Positions 1 through 6,682 of a stretch of DNA of 7,615 bases are shown here, piece by piece (within the stretch, counting starts at the first letter, position 1; each line of letters starts with the position of its first letter). The stretch lies in the NCBI GenBank assembly GCA_016195395.1, contig JACPZR010000507.1, positions 1 through 7,615 on the forward strand, given 5' to 3'. A program made the position numbers and the translations under genes. This DNA comes from Spirochaetia bacterium (GTDB lineage: Bacteria > Spirochaetota > Leptospirae > Leptospirales > Leptonemataceae). The notes beneath the pieces are model-generated. The model was not told the origin of the DNA, ran no database searches, and saw only the letters and a program-made list of their open reading frames with translations.

Positions 1-181
1 CGGTGGACAAATCGGAGACGCCGAAACAATCCTCCCGAAGCAAGGACGACTTGTTGAAAACCAAGTAACAACCACCCGGCGTGCCGCCCGTCAACCAGTC
101 GGGAAGTTGATCCCCCAATAAACCGCTCGCCGTCATCATCAGACCTCCACACCAAGTCAACCAGCGCATAGACCGCAGCAT
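1..181 (-). CDS. Partial putative exported protein (N-terminal 60 residues only)
   Basis: Reading the minus strand from an ATG at 181-179, the frame stays open to the window edge, so only the first 60 residues are seen. The product begins MLRSMRWLTWCGGLMMTASG: two arginines followed by a hydrophobic stretch to about residue 23, which looks like a Sec signal peptide or a membrane anchor. After it comes a Gly/Cys-containing segment (GGTPGGCYLVFNKSS) that I do not recognise. A lipobox is not convincing, because Trp precedes the first Cys. The start is well supported: AGGGAG on the minus strand (195-190) lies 8 nt before the ATG. The ATG is 15 nt downstream of the TetR stop, so the two genes are probably cotranscribed and this gene may be a target of that regulator (inference). 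Function unknown. Confidence 0.6.
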   Translation of the reverse strand, partial: MLRSMRWLTWCGGLMMTASGLLGDQLPDWLTGGTPGGCYLVFNKSSLLREDCFGVSDLST

Positions 182-189
182 GATCAACG

Positions 190-195
190 CTCCCT
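190..195 (-). promoter_or_regulatory. Ribosome binding site of the partial exported protein
   Basis: AGGGAG on the minus strand, 8 nt before the ATG at 181. It starts just past the TetR stop codon (199-197), consistent with a two-gene transcript. It decides the start of a gene that is otherwise cut by the window edge. Confidence 0.5.
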
Positions 196-196
196 G

Positions 197-868
197 CTAT
201 TGCTTTCTTTCATGGTTCTTTTTCCCGGGCGAGAGTATGCCCCTGAAATAGATCTCCAACTGCTTCTGGTATGACGTTCCGATGGAATCCACATGAGCTC
301 CTCTGGTCGCGATCGGGACTCCATAAAAGATGGATACAATTCCTGTTACCAGGTCGTCGACGTTGGCGTTTGCCCGCAGCTCCTTGTTCGCCTTCGCCTC
401 CCGCAGAATGCCGGCAAACGCATCGCGAAGCGTGAGCACCGTTGCGGTCAGTGCGGACGGATCATTCGGGAAGGCTAGTCGTCGCTCCGCAACAGTCAGG
501 GGCACGACTTCCGGAGGACGCGCTGCACGGGCGATATAGGCGACGATCTCAAACATGAGTCGGGGATGATCATCCATTTCCGACAGCGTGTGTTCAAATA
601 CCGAAAGTATTTTCTGAAATGCGCCGTCGCCTTTGCGTTTTTCAAGCGCCAATGAAACGGACAACCCCCATATCTGCATGTAGTAGACAAGCAGGTCAGA
701 CTTCTCGGGGAAATGGTTGAAGAAGGTGGCCTGGGCCACCCCGGCATCCTCGCACAGGTCTTTCACCGTAATACTGTCAAACGCTGTGGCTTGGAGCCTT
801 ACCAGGGCCGCCCTAAGCAGGCCGACTCTCGTCGCGGCGTATTTCTTCTCTCTTAAACCTTGCACCAC
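197..868 (-). CDS. TetR/AcrR-family transcriptional regulator
   Basis: DNA-binding repressor of the TetR family. The N-terminal helix-turn-helix is clear: ITVKDLCEDAGVAQATFFNH followed by FPEKSDLL, the usual TetR pattern of recognition helix plus 'FxxFxxKxxLL'. The remaining 150 or so residues are helical and variable, as expected for the ligand-binding/dimerisation domain; the ligand cannot be read from them. The start is uncertain. The frame is open back to a GTG at 922, but those residues are hydrophobic, unlike a TetR N-terminus, and that stretch covers the palindrome and -10 box at 891-908. I therefore prefer one of the adjacent GTG codons at 868 or 865, giving about 223 residues, normal for the family. 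None of the candidates has a good Shine-Dalgarno. The gene is divergent from cysK and followed by a probable exported-protein gene, the usual layout of a local autoregulated repressor (inference). Confidence 0.88.
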   Translation of the reverse strand: MVQGLREKKYAATRVGLLRAALVRLQATAFDSITVKDLCEDAGVAQATFFNHFPEKSDLLVYYMQIWGLSVSLALEKRKGDGAFQKILSVFEHTLSEMDDHPRLMFEIVAYIARAARPPEVVPLTVAERRLAFPNDPSALTATVLTLRDAFAGILREAKANKELRANANVDDLVTGIVSIFYGVPIATRGAHVDSIGTSYQKQLEIYFRGILSPGKKNHERKQ

Positions 869-890
869 GATAAATACATAGCACACACCA

Positions 891-896
891 ATTATA
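891..896 (-). promoter_or_regulatory. Candidate -10 box of the TetR gene
   Basis: The minus strand reads TATAAT, an exact consensus -10 hexamer, about 23 nt before the preferred GTG start at 868. No matching -35 is apparent; the hexamers 16-18 nt upstream are GC-rich and poor. The box overlaps the palindrome at 893-908, so a repressor bound there would block it. An AT-rich region yields chance matches, hence the modest confidence. Confidence 0.35.
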
Positions 897-908
897 GTGT
901 CTACTATA
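893..908. promoter_or_regulatory. Palindromic candidate operator for the adjacent TetR regulator
   Basis: The sequence TATAGT-GTCT-ACTATA is a perfect inverted repeat with 6-nt arms and a 4-nt centre. The flanking pair (892/909) is a mismatch and the next (891/910) pairs again. It lies between the divergent TetR and cysK genes, where autoregulatory TetR operators are normally found, and overlaps a minus-strand -10 box. TetR dimers bind palindromes of about this size. Which genes it controls is inference. Confidence 0.45.
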
Positions 909-1007
909 TTTTTAGAGCGCACCCTATTTATGCTATCCTATCATGGTATTCCTATCAATTTACTAAAATTGCTCGACGATAGAGCGGAAGTTGCTCTCTT
1001 GTGCCAC

Positions 1008-2012
1008 ATGAGCGATTCCAAGCATATCCACAAAGACAACTCCATGTCCATCGGGAAGACCCCCTTGGTCCGGCTCAATCGGGTCACACAGGGCCTCAAT
1101 GCGGAGATTTACGCAAAGATCGAGGGCCGCAACCCTGCCTACAGTGTGAAGTGCCGGATTGGCGCTGCGATGATCTGGGATGCCGAGAAGAAAGGCAAAC
1201 TGAAGCCGGGAATGGAGATCATTGAGCCCACTTCCGGGAATACGGGAATTGCTCTGGCGTACGTGGCGGCCGCGCGCGGCTACAAGCTGACCCTGACAAT
1301 GCCGGAAAGCATGAGCGCGGAACGCAGAAAGGTGCTCAAGGCATTTGGGGCCAACCTGGTCCTCACAGAAGCCGCCAAAGGCATGCGCGGGGCCATCCTG
1401 AAAGCGGAGCAGATTGCCGCATCAAACCCCAGCAAATACTTCATGCCCCAACAATTCGACAACCCGGCCAATCCCGCCATTCACGAGGAAACCACCGGTC
1501 CGGAGATTTGGGACGACACCAACGGTGAGATCGATATCTTTGTGTCCGGAGTCGGAACGGGCGGAACCATCACCGGCGTAAGCCGCTATATAAAGAAGAC
1601 AAAGGGCCGGGCCATCACCACCATCGCTGTAGAACCCACCCACTCACCGGTGATTACCCAGGTCATGCAGGGCCAGGACCCCACCCCGGGCCCGCACAAG
1701 ATTCAGGGCATTGGGGCAGGCTTCATCCCCACGATCCTAGACCTGAAACTGATCGACCAAGTGATTACCGTCACAAACGACGAACCGATCGAAATGGCCC
1801 GTCGGCTGGCGCGCGAGGAGGGCATCCTGAGCGGAATCTCCTGCGGCGCAGCGGTAAGCGCCGCCATCAAGGCGGCCCAGGAGCCCAGATATGCGGGAAA
1901 AAAGATCGTTGTGATATTACCTGATTCCGGGGAACGTTATCTTACATCGGCTCTCTTTGAGGGGGCTTTCGCGTCCGTAGACGGGGCCACCGCCTCCGAC
2001 AACGTGCTCTGA
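1008..2012 (+). CDS. cysK: Cysteine synthase A (O-acetylserine sulfhydrylase)
   Basis: PLP-dependent cytoplasmic enzyme that makes L-cysteine from O-acetylserine and sulfide, the last step of cysteine biosynthesis. With the ATG at 1008 the protein has 334 residues, close to the usual 310-325, and aligns with CysK from its start: [15 protein letters not shown] near residues 11-25. The PLP lysine is K48 in YSVKCRIG; the substrate loop PTSGNTG is at 74-80; the PLP-phosphate loop GVGTGGT is at 181-187; [15 protein letters not shown] is near 227-241; [10 protein letters not shown] is near 304-313. The motif usually read as GISSGA is GISCGA here. The frame is open back to a GTG at 897, but those 37 codons have no CysK counterpart and overlap the palindrome, so I reject them. 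No good Shine-Dalgarno precedes 1008. The motifs favour CysK over CysM or cystathionine beta-synthase. Confidence 0.96.
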   Translation: MSDSKHIHKDNSMSIGKTPLVRLNRVTQGLNAEIYAKIEGRNPAYSVKCRIGAAMIWDAEKKGKLKPGMEIIEPTSGNTGIALAYVAAARGYKLTLTMPESMSAERRKVLKAFGANLVLTEAAKGMRGAILKAEQIAASNPSKYFMPQQFDNPANPAIHEETTGPEIWDDTNGEIDIFVSGVGTGGTITGVSRYIKKTKGRAITTIAVEPTHSPVITQVMQGQDPTPGPHKIQGIGAGFIPTILDLKLIDQVITVTNDEPIEMARRLAREEGILSGISCGAAVSAAIKAAQEPRYAGKKIVVILPDSGERYLTSALFEGAFASVDGATASDNVL

Positions 2013-2040
2013 CCGATTTTTAGTTGAATCGCCGGGCGGG

Positions 2041-2066
2041 CCTGGGCAGACGGTATTGTCTGGCCG
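2041..2066 (+). other. Short hairpin between cysK and the next gene
   Basis: CAGAC (2047-2051) pairs with GTCTG (2058-2062) around a 6-nt loop, extended by two G-C pairs and one wobble past a G-G mismatch. No T-tract follows, so this is not an intrinsic terminator; it could at most modulate readthrough or RNA stability. It lies inside the next gene if the TTG at 2024 is used, and ahead of it if the ATG at 2078 is used. Confidence 0.2.
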
Positions 2067-2077
2067 ATGATGTAACT

Positions 2078-2950
2078 ATGAACCTGCCCGGGGCATCACC
2101 CTTGCTCACCCGGTCCCAAGAGGACATTCGGGGGGCCGTGCGCTCGGCCCTTTCCCTACTTCCCGCCACCATCGCCGCGGACTATCAAGAGAGCGTGCGC
2201 GAGGCGCTGACGCGCGCGGGCCAGTTCCGGTCTTTTTCCAGCTACATGCTCACGAACCTGCTCTTGCGGGCGGGTCTCCTTCAGGGGTCGCTCCGGCTGG
2301 AGAATCGGCCCGTCTTTGCCTTTGGGGCTGAAGTGCTCCCTTGGAACATAGACGACTGGACGCTCTTTGACGCACCCTACCCCGAGATTCTTCAGACCGT
2401 GCAGCATACGGCGGGCGATTCATCGGGTCATTCCATTCAGATCACAGGTGTAGCTCCGCGCCATTGCGGAGAGCTGACCCACCGTATCCTCGAGACCGAC
2501 GTGATGACCTTTGCGCGGCAGTTCTTTCTCCACGTTCCGGCCATGCGTGAACGCCGGCTCATTGACCTTGCGGGACCGGTCCAGGAAGAGGTGTCGAACC
2601 TGATTCAGGCGGGCCTTGCGGAGGGGCGCCCTGTCACCCTCACCCACTTTCGATTTCAGGATATGCGTGTCTACTTTGAGATGGGCGGAGAGCATGTGGC
2701 GCGCGACATGACGCGGAGCATCGAGAGCACGATTCACGCCAACCTCAAAAAAGGCGACCAGCTCTTTTCCCTTTCACCTGCGTCTTACCTTGTTGTGTCC
2801 CCGGGTGCCACCGAAGACGTGATCACCAACCGCTTTCGCACGATCTACTTCTCCACACGCAGTCTCATTCTTGACTACGGCCTCTCCGTGGTAACCGTGG
2901 ACAGACAGCCTGTCCGGCTGAATCAGATCTGGAAAAAGTTGGGACTATGA
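2078..2950 (+). CDS. Unrecognised protein with a degenerate GGDEF-like C-terminal domain
   Basis: No named family is recognised. The N-terminal 140 or so residues are helical, then a short strand-rich part (for example PVFAFGAEVLPWNIDDW). The last 105 residues follow the pattern of a GGDEF (diguanylate cyclase fold) domain: a strand with HFRFQD where active enzymes have the metal-binding DxD region, then a helix with GGEHVARDMTRSIESTIHAN, then KKGDQLFSLSPASYLVVSPG, where SPASY occupies the place of GGDEF. With both metal and signature residues missing it should not make c-di-GMP; a binding or structural role is possible (inference). No signal peptide or membrane segment is seen. The start is uncertain: a TTG at 2024 would add 18 residues and begin 11 nt after cysK; neither candidate has a good Shine-Dalgarno. 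The stop overlaps the argH start as ATGA, implying translational coupling. Confidence 0.7.
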   Translation: MNLPGASPLLTRSQEDIRGAVRSALSLLPATIAADYQESVREALTRAGQFRSFSSYMLTNLLLRAGLLQGSLRLENRPVFAFGAEVLPWNIDDWTLFDAPYPEILQTVQHTAGDSSGHSIQITGVAPRHCGELTHRILETDVMTFARQFFLHVPAMRERRLIDLAGPVQEEVSNLIQAGLAEGRPVTLTHFRFQDMRVYFEMGGEHVARDMTRSIESTIHANLKKGDQLFSLSPASYLVVSPGATEDVITNRFRTIYFSTRSLILDYGLSVVTVDRQPVRLNQIWKKLGL

Positions 2951-4380
2951 CAACGGCAGGCTCATCGGGAGCGCCTCTCTGGAGCGGCAGAAGCTCCGGG
3001 AGCGTGGATCCCATCATGGTGGAAATGGGCGAGAGCATCTCGCTCGACATCGCCCTGTTCCGTGAGGACATCCAAGGCTCACTGGCGCACGCCAAGATGC
3101 TCCAACGGATGGGGATCCTCACAGACTCGGAAGAGAGCGCCATAGAGAAGGGCCTGAAGCAGATCCAGGCAGAGATTGAAGCGGGAACGCTCGCGATCCG
3201 TCCAGAGCTGGAAGACATTCACACGCACGTTGAAAACAGACTTGTGGAACTGATCGGAGAGCCGGGGCGCAGGCTTCATACAGCCCGCTCGCGAAACGAC
3301 CAAGTCGCGGTCGACACGCATTTGTTTGTACGCCGCGCGTCTTTGGAAACCGCTGCGCTGATCCGCGGGCTGTGCGGCGTTCTCATCGAGAGAGCGAAGG
3401 CCTCTGTGAACGTTATCGGGCCTGCCTACACGCACATGCAGGTGGCGCAACCGGTGCGCATGAGCCATCATTTTCTGTCTCACTTCTGGGCGTTCCTGCG
3501 GGATCATGACCGGTTTCTCGCGGCATTTCACGACGCAGACCGCCTTCCCCTGGGAAGCGGCGCCGCTACAGGAGTGAATTACGAGAACGACCGCGAGTTT
3601 CTCCGCAAAGAACTGGGCTTCTCGTCCATCTATCCCAATTCCATGGACGCCGTATCGTCACGTGATCACATCCTGGGCTTTCTCTATGCCTGTTCCGTGT
3701 TCATGGTGCATGCGTCGCGCTTGGCGGAAGAGATTGTGCTTTGGTCTACAGTAGAGTTTGGTTTTATCCGGCTGCCGGACGCCCTCACAACCGGTTCGAG
3801 TATCATGCCGCAGAAGAAGAACCCGGACCTCGCTGAATTGACCCGCGGCAAAGTGGGGCGTGTGCAGGGGCATCTGGTGAGCCTCCTTACGAATCTCAAA
3901 TCGCTTCCGTTGACATACAATCGCGACCTCCAGGAAGACCGCTTTCCCATGCTGGATGCGCACAAGCAGGCCGGCCTGACTGCCCGGGCCTTACATGCGA
4001 TGATTGCGGGAATGGAACTCAGGCCGGAGCGACTGCGGTCCGTTCTGGAAGCAGGCTTCGCCACGGCCACCGATCTTGCGGACGCGCTCGTCTCTGAAAA
4101 ACGTATCCCCTTTCGCGACGCGCATCACCTGGTGGGCGCCCTTGTGGGGGCGTGCGCACAGGCAGGAAAAACCCTTCACAGCGTTGATGCCCATGTGCGC
4201 GCAGGCATCTCTGAACACTTTGCCGATGACGCATTTTACAGGAAAGCTGTGGACTTAGAATCCAGCGCGGACAAAAAAAGGAGCGCAGGCGGGACAGCCC
4301 TCGCGCGCCAGGAAGAACAGCTGAAAAGCGCGGCAGCGGAGTTGAGCGCAAGGATCAACAAACAGGCGCCCGGCGCCTGA
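2947..4380 (+). CDS. argH: Argininosuccinate lyase
   Basis: Last enzyme of arginine biosynthesis: splits argininosuccinate into arginine and fumarate; a cytoplasmic homotetramer of the fumarase/aspartase superfamily. The protein has 477 residues, slightly above the usual 455-470. Visible landmarks are LWSGR near residue 11, EDIHTHVENRL near 89, HTARSRNDQV at 111-120, YTHMQVAQP at 161-169 with the conserved histidine H163, PLGSGA near 201, and the superfamily signature GSSIMPQKKNPD at 283-294 with the catalytic serine loop. Alignment from LWSGR supports the ATG at 2947. That ATG overlaps the upstream stop (ATGA), so it is probably translated by coupling. Some positions differ from common ArgH (THMQVAQP for THLQRAQP; PLGSGAATG for PLGSGALAG), but the catalytic set is intact. 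No other arg gene is in the window. Confidence 0.97.
   Translation: MTTAGSSGAPLWSGRSSGSVDPIMVEMGESISLDIALFREDIQGSLAHAKMLQRMGILTDSEESAIEKGLKQIQAEIEAGTLAIRPELEDIHTHVENRLVELIGEPGRRLHTARSRNDQVAVDTHLFVRRASLETAALIRGLCGVLIERAKASVNVIGPAYTHMQVAQPVRMSHHFLSHFWAFLRDHDRFLAAFHDADRLPLGSGAATGVNYENDREFLRKELGFSSIYPNSMDAVSSRDHILGFLYACSVFMVHASRLAEEIVLWSTVEFGFIRLPDALTTGSSIMPQKKNPDLAELTRGKVGRVQGHLVSLLTNLKSLPLTYNRDLQEDRFPMLDAHKQAGLTARALHAMIAGMELRPERLRSVLEAGFATATDLADALVSEKRIPFRDAHHLVGALVGACAQAGKTLHSVDAHVRAGISEHFADDAFYRKAVDLESSADKKRSAGGTALARQEEQLKSAAAELSARINKQAPGA
4363..4379 (+). other. GC-rich palindrome across the end of argH
   Basis: CAGGCGCC-C-GGCGCCTG is a perfect 17-nt inverted repeat with a single central base, ending in the argH stop codon. 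As RNA it could form a 6-bp stem with a 5-nt loop. A short TTTT follows only 8-12 nt later (about 4387-4390), too late and too short for a convincing terminator. It might reduce readthrough into the gene at 4400 or protect an RNA end (inference). Confidence 0.25.
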
Positions 4381-4399
4381 AGTTGGATTTTCAATCAGT

Positions 4400-4993
4400 A
4401 TGGACCAGGAACAAATCCGCGAATACAAACGAGTGCTCGTCAATCTGGCGCACGTCCTCATTGCCGAGCATATCCCCCATCTGGTGCAGATGATCGAAAA
4501 GATTCCCGATGATGCGGTGGAAGTACGGCGCCAGTTTCAGGGAGGGGCGGTACCGGACGTGGTGCCGGCACACTGGATCACGGCGCTCCGTATTCCCAAA
4601 TTCGCTCTTGTGCTGAAGCAGAACCTGCTCGCGAACTACGACTCCTTCATGAACGCCTACCAGGTGCTTTCAAGCAAGGCTACGCGGAGCAAAGACGAAA
4701 GCCAGCTGCTCGAAGAAATCGGGAAACTCCTGTATGATATTGATGAAACAACGGGCGAAATTGAACGGAGCATTCCCAAACTGCTCGATGCGATGCGCAC
4801 TTCGATGACGGACCATCACAACGTGCCCCTTGATCCGGGGGAAGACTTCTACCGCTCTGCCATCGATGAGAAAGCGGCGGCCAAATTGAAGCCTCACCTC
4901 ATTGAGGTCTACACTACCTGCCACCGAATGTTGGAACTCGAACGTCTGATGTTGGCTCTTGTCCGCCTCAAAGGTTTGATCCTCGGGACCTGA
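4400..4993 (+). CDS. Unrecognised small, probably all-helical protein
   Basis: A 197-residue protein I do not recognise. Composition and residue pattern suggest an all-alpha, soluble, cytoplasmic protein: charged amphipathic stretches (IREYKRVLVNLAHVLIAEHI, residues 6-25; LLEEIGKLLYDIDETTGEIE, 104-123), no signal peptide and no convincing membrane segment. The last 25 residues (RMLELERLMLALVRLKGLIL) form a leucine-rich amphipathic helix that could mediate oligomerisation. It starts 19 nt after the argH stop and is probably cotranscribed, though a GC-rich palindrome lies between. The start rests on the first in-frame ATG; no clear Shine-Dalgarno precedes it. It is the last plus-strand gene before the convergent junction. 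It has coding character and no overlapping competitor on its own strand, so I take it as real. No function is proposed. Confidence 0.72.
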   Translation: MDQEQIREYKRVLVNLAHVLIAEHIPHLVQMIEKIPDDAVEVRRQFQGGAVPDVVPAHWITALRIPKFALVLKQNLLANYDSFMNAYQVLSSKATRSKDESQLLEEIGKLLYDIDETTGEIERSIPKLLDAMRTSMTDHHNVPLDPGEDFYRSAIDEKAAAKLKPHLIEVYTTCHRMLELERLMLALVRLKGLILGT

Positions 4994-5047
4994 TTCACGA
5001 CCGACCACAGGACCTGCAACTCTGTCAGTGCGGGCTGTCCGCAAACG
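4994..5047. other. Short convergent intergenic region
   Basis: This 54-nt gap separates the tail-to-tail stops of the helical protein gene (plus) and the response regulator gene (minus). A bidirectional terminator would be expected here, but I find only weak pairings such as GGAC (5008-5011) with GTCC (5037-5040) and no T-tract on either strand. Termination may be Rho-dependent or lie further downstream. Confidence 0.4.
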
Positions 5048-5965
5048 TTAGTTTCCAAGATTGAGCGCGTGACCCGCGCCTTGAATCTCTCTCACCGCCC
5101 GCAGGGCCTCAAACGTAGGGTCACAGTGCCGGAGATCAATTCCCAGGAACACCGGCGTCGGCGGCGGCGCTTCTACCAGGCAGAGGCCGTCATGAAGGAG
5201 AACCGTCTTGTCCGCCGCTGCCCCGCGCCCGCCTCTTCGATTTCCCATGCGGCCGGACAGCCTGTGCGCCGCCCGAATCCCTTTTTCCACTGAAGCATGG
5301 ATCCGGCCCGCAGGCAGAGCCGGCAGAAGGACCACAAAAATCCCGGGTTCCGGCTCGTAAACAGAGCGCCCCTCAAGCGCCGGGGCCAGATCGCACAGGC
5401 GGGCGCCGAGGGACAAAAGAACGGATGCGGCATGTTTTGCTGCCACGCCGCCGGTGCCGCGTATGTGCGCGTCGAACCTGGGAATCTCCATCCAGAGCGC
5501 CCAAGCGTTATGCGGCATATCACGCGCAAGCCGTGAGGAGGCTTCAAATCCTGAAACGAGAAAGCCGGGATCCGGCCTTTTCCGACGGAGAGTTCCCCGC
5601 ACCCTGGCCTCCAAATCGCCGATGGAGAACGGCTTGAACACACAGTCGTCGAGACCGCTCCGAAAACCGGCGATCGCCATTTCTTCAGAACGATGTCCGG
5701 TAAGAAGTATCACGGGGGTGTCCGCCGTCCGCGTACGGCTGCGAATCTCGAGAAGTACGGAAAGCCCTGAACGCACAGGCATGTCCAAATCCAAAAGAAC
5801 CACGTCTGCCTTGAGCGCTGCCGCAATCCGCGCCGCGCGCGCAGGATTCGCTGAAGTATGAACACGAAAACCGCGGCCGGCGAGCACTGAGGCGGCATCT
5901 TGCAGAAAATCAAGGTCGTCATCGATCATGACGACGAGCGGCTTTGGGCTTTCAGAAGGGGACAC
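5048..5965 (-). CDS. Response regulator: receiver domain plus degenerate GGDEF-like output domain
   Basis: A 305-residue two-component response regulator. The receiver domain (about residues 9-128) is complete: acidic pocket D15-D16-D17 in MIDDD, phospho-acceptor D59 in LLDLDMP, T89 in ILLTGH, and K111 in FKPF. After a linker, residues 153-305 do not match a DNA-binding output domain. Their order resembles a GGDEF fold: ALWMEIPRFDAHI as the first strand, a long helix (AAKHAASVLLSLGARLCDLA), then VYEPEPGIFVVLLPA with EPGIF (206-210) in place of GGDEF, and a final helix TFEALRAVREIQGAGHALN like the C-terminal helix of GGDEF domains. Diguanylate cyclase activity is unlikely. The start is a GTG at 5965 with no clear Shine-Dalgarno, 9 nt after the PPK2 stop, so it is probably translated by coupling or reinitiation. 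No partner histidine kinase is in the window. The output role is unknown. Confidence 0.85.
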   Translation of the reverse strand: MSPSESPKPLVVMIDDDLDFLQDAASVLAGRGFRVHTSANPARAARIAAALKADVVLLDLDMPVRSGLSVLLEIRSRTRTADTPVILLTGHRSEEMAIAGFRSGLDDCVFKPFSIGDLEARVRGTLRRKRPDPGFLVSGFEASSRLARDMPHNAWALWMEIPRFDAHIRGTGGVAAKHAASVLLSLGARLCDLAPALEGRSVYEPEPGIFVVLLPALPAGRIHASVEKGIRAAHRLSGRMGNRRGGRGAAADKTVLLHDGLCLVEAPPPTPVFLGIDLRHCDPTFEALRAVREIQGAGHALNLGN

Positions 5966-5974
5966 GCAGTTTTG

Positions 5975-6682
5975 TCAGATGGACTGGAGAATGTCAAGAG
6001 CCGTGCGCATCACTTTGGCGCGGGCGTGAAGCTTGTCGTTGGCCTCAATCAGGGTCCAAGGCGCATGATTGGTGGAGGTCCGATCAAGCATGTCTTCGAT
6101 GGCTTCTTTGTACACAGGCCACTTTTCGCGGTTCCGCCAGTCTTCCGAAGTCAGTTTCCAGTTCTTAAGCGGGCTCTCTTCACGCCCCTTGAAACGACGG
6201 AGCTGCTCGTCCTGATCGATCTGGAGCCAGAATTTCCCCACGACCATCCCTGCATTGACCCAGGACGCTTCCATATGATTGATCTCATCATACGCACGTG
6301 CCCAGACATCAGGGGCTGCAAAACCTTCCACACGCTCCACGAGAACGCGGCCGTACCAGCTTCTGTCAAAAATTGATATAGTTCCGGGATCCGGAAGCGT
6401 GCGCCAGAAACGCCACAAATAATGACGCGCGCGCTCCTCCGGAGTGGGCGCTGCAAAGGGAAGAACAACGTAGAGTTCAGGGTCCATGGCCTGCGCAAGG
6501 CGTCGGATGGCGCCGCCCTTCCCCGCGGCGTCCGCGCCCTCAAATACAAAGACAGCGATCCGCTTTTTCCGGCGCACGCGCACCGCAGCCTTGGCCAGTT
6601 CTTTGCGAAGGTCCTGCATGGCCGCATCGTAGTCGGCGCGCTCCATTTTTACGGAGAGATCGAGGTCATCAAGTCGTCCCAT
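5975..6682 (-). CDS. Polyphosphate:AMP phosphotransferase-type PPK2 kinase (active half)
   Basis: PPK2-family kinase that transfers phosphate between inorganic polyphosphate and a nucleotide. The residue pattern is that of the catalytic C-terminal half of the two-domain polyphosphate:AMP phosphotransferase (PAP, class II), which makes ADP from AMP. All motifs are intact: Walker A FEGADAAGKGGAIRRL with K55; APTPEERARHYLWRFWR near 78-93; Walker B IFDRSWYGRVLVERV with D106-R107; lid LRRFKGREESPLKNWK near 161-176; DWRNREKW at 181-188; and APWTLIEANDK near 207-217. The length, 235 residues, equals one domain; the known two-domain enzyme is about 500. It begins MGRLDDLDLS, the usual sequence at the junction of the two halves. 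Its ATG overlaps the upstream gene by 14 nt and has a near-consensus Shine-Dalgarno. AMP as acceptor is inferred from family similarity; ADP or GDP cannot be excluded. Probably cytoplasmic. Confidence 0.93.
   Translation of the reverse strand: MGRLDDLDLSVKMERADYDAAMQDLRKELAKAAVRVRRKKRIAVFVFEGADAAGKGGAIRRLAQAMDPELYVVLPFAAPTPEERARHYLWRFWRTLPDPGTISIFDRSWYGRVLVERVEGFAAPDVWARAYDEINHMEASWVNAGMVVGKFWLQIDQDEQLRRFKGREESPLKNWKLTSEDWRNREKWPVYKEAIEDMLDRTSTNHAPWTLIEANDKLHARAKVMRTALDILQSI

Noticed and set aside
860..888. Plus-strand sigma-70 promoter for cysK using TTGCAC at 860
   Set aside because: The hexamer 17 nt downstream is ACACAC, not a -10. Other plus-strand -10-like hexamers lack a -35, so no cysK promoter is called.
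869..922. N-terminal extension of the TetR protein from the GTG at 922
   Set aside because: The extra residues are hydrophobic, unlike TetR N-termini, and the stretch contains the palindrome and the likely -10 box, so it should be promoter.
2041..2066. Intrinsic terminator after cysK
   Set aside because: The hairpin has a short interrupted stem and no following T-tract, and it may lie within the next coding region.
4670..5044. 124-codon minus-strand frame opposite the helical-protein gene
   Set aside because: Antisense shadow: no family resemblance, and the plus-strand frame has the better coding character and operon spacing.
4994..5047. Bidirectional terminator between the convergent genes
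   Set aside because: Only 4-bp imperfect pairings and no T-tract on either strand.
6669..6682. Programmed +1 frameshift joining the PPK2-like and PPK2 proteins
   Set aside because: The kinase frame is +1 relative to the upstream gene and the overlap contains ACT TGA C, faintly like the prfB site. But the Shine-Dalgarno is too far from the stop for prfB-type shifting and perfectly spaced for an ordinary start at 6682.
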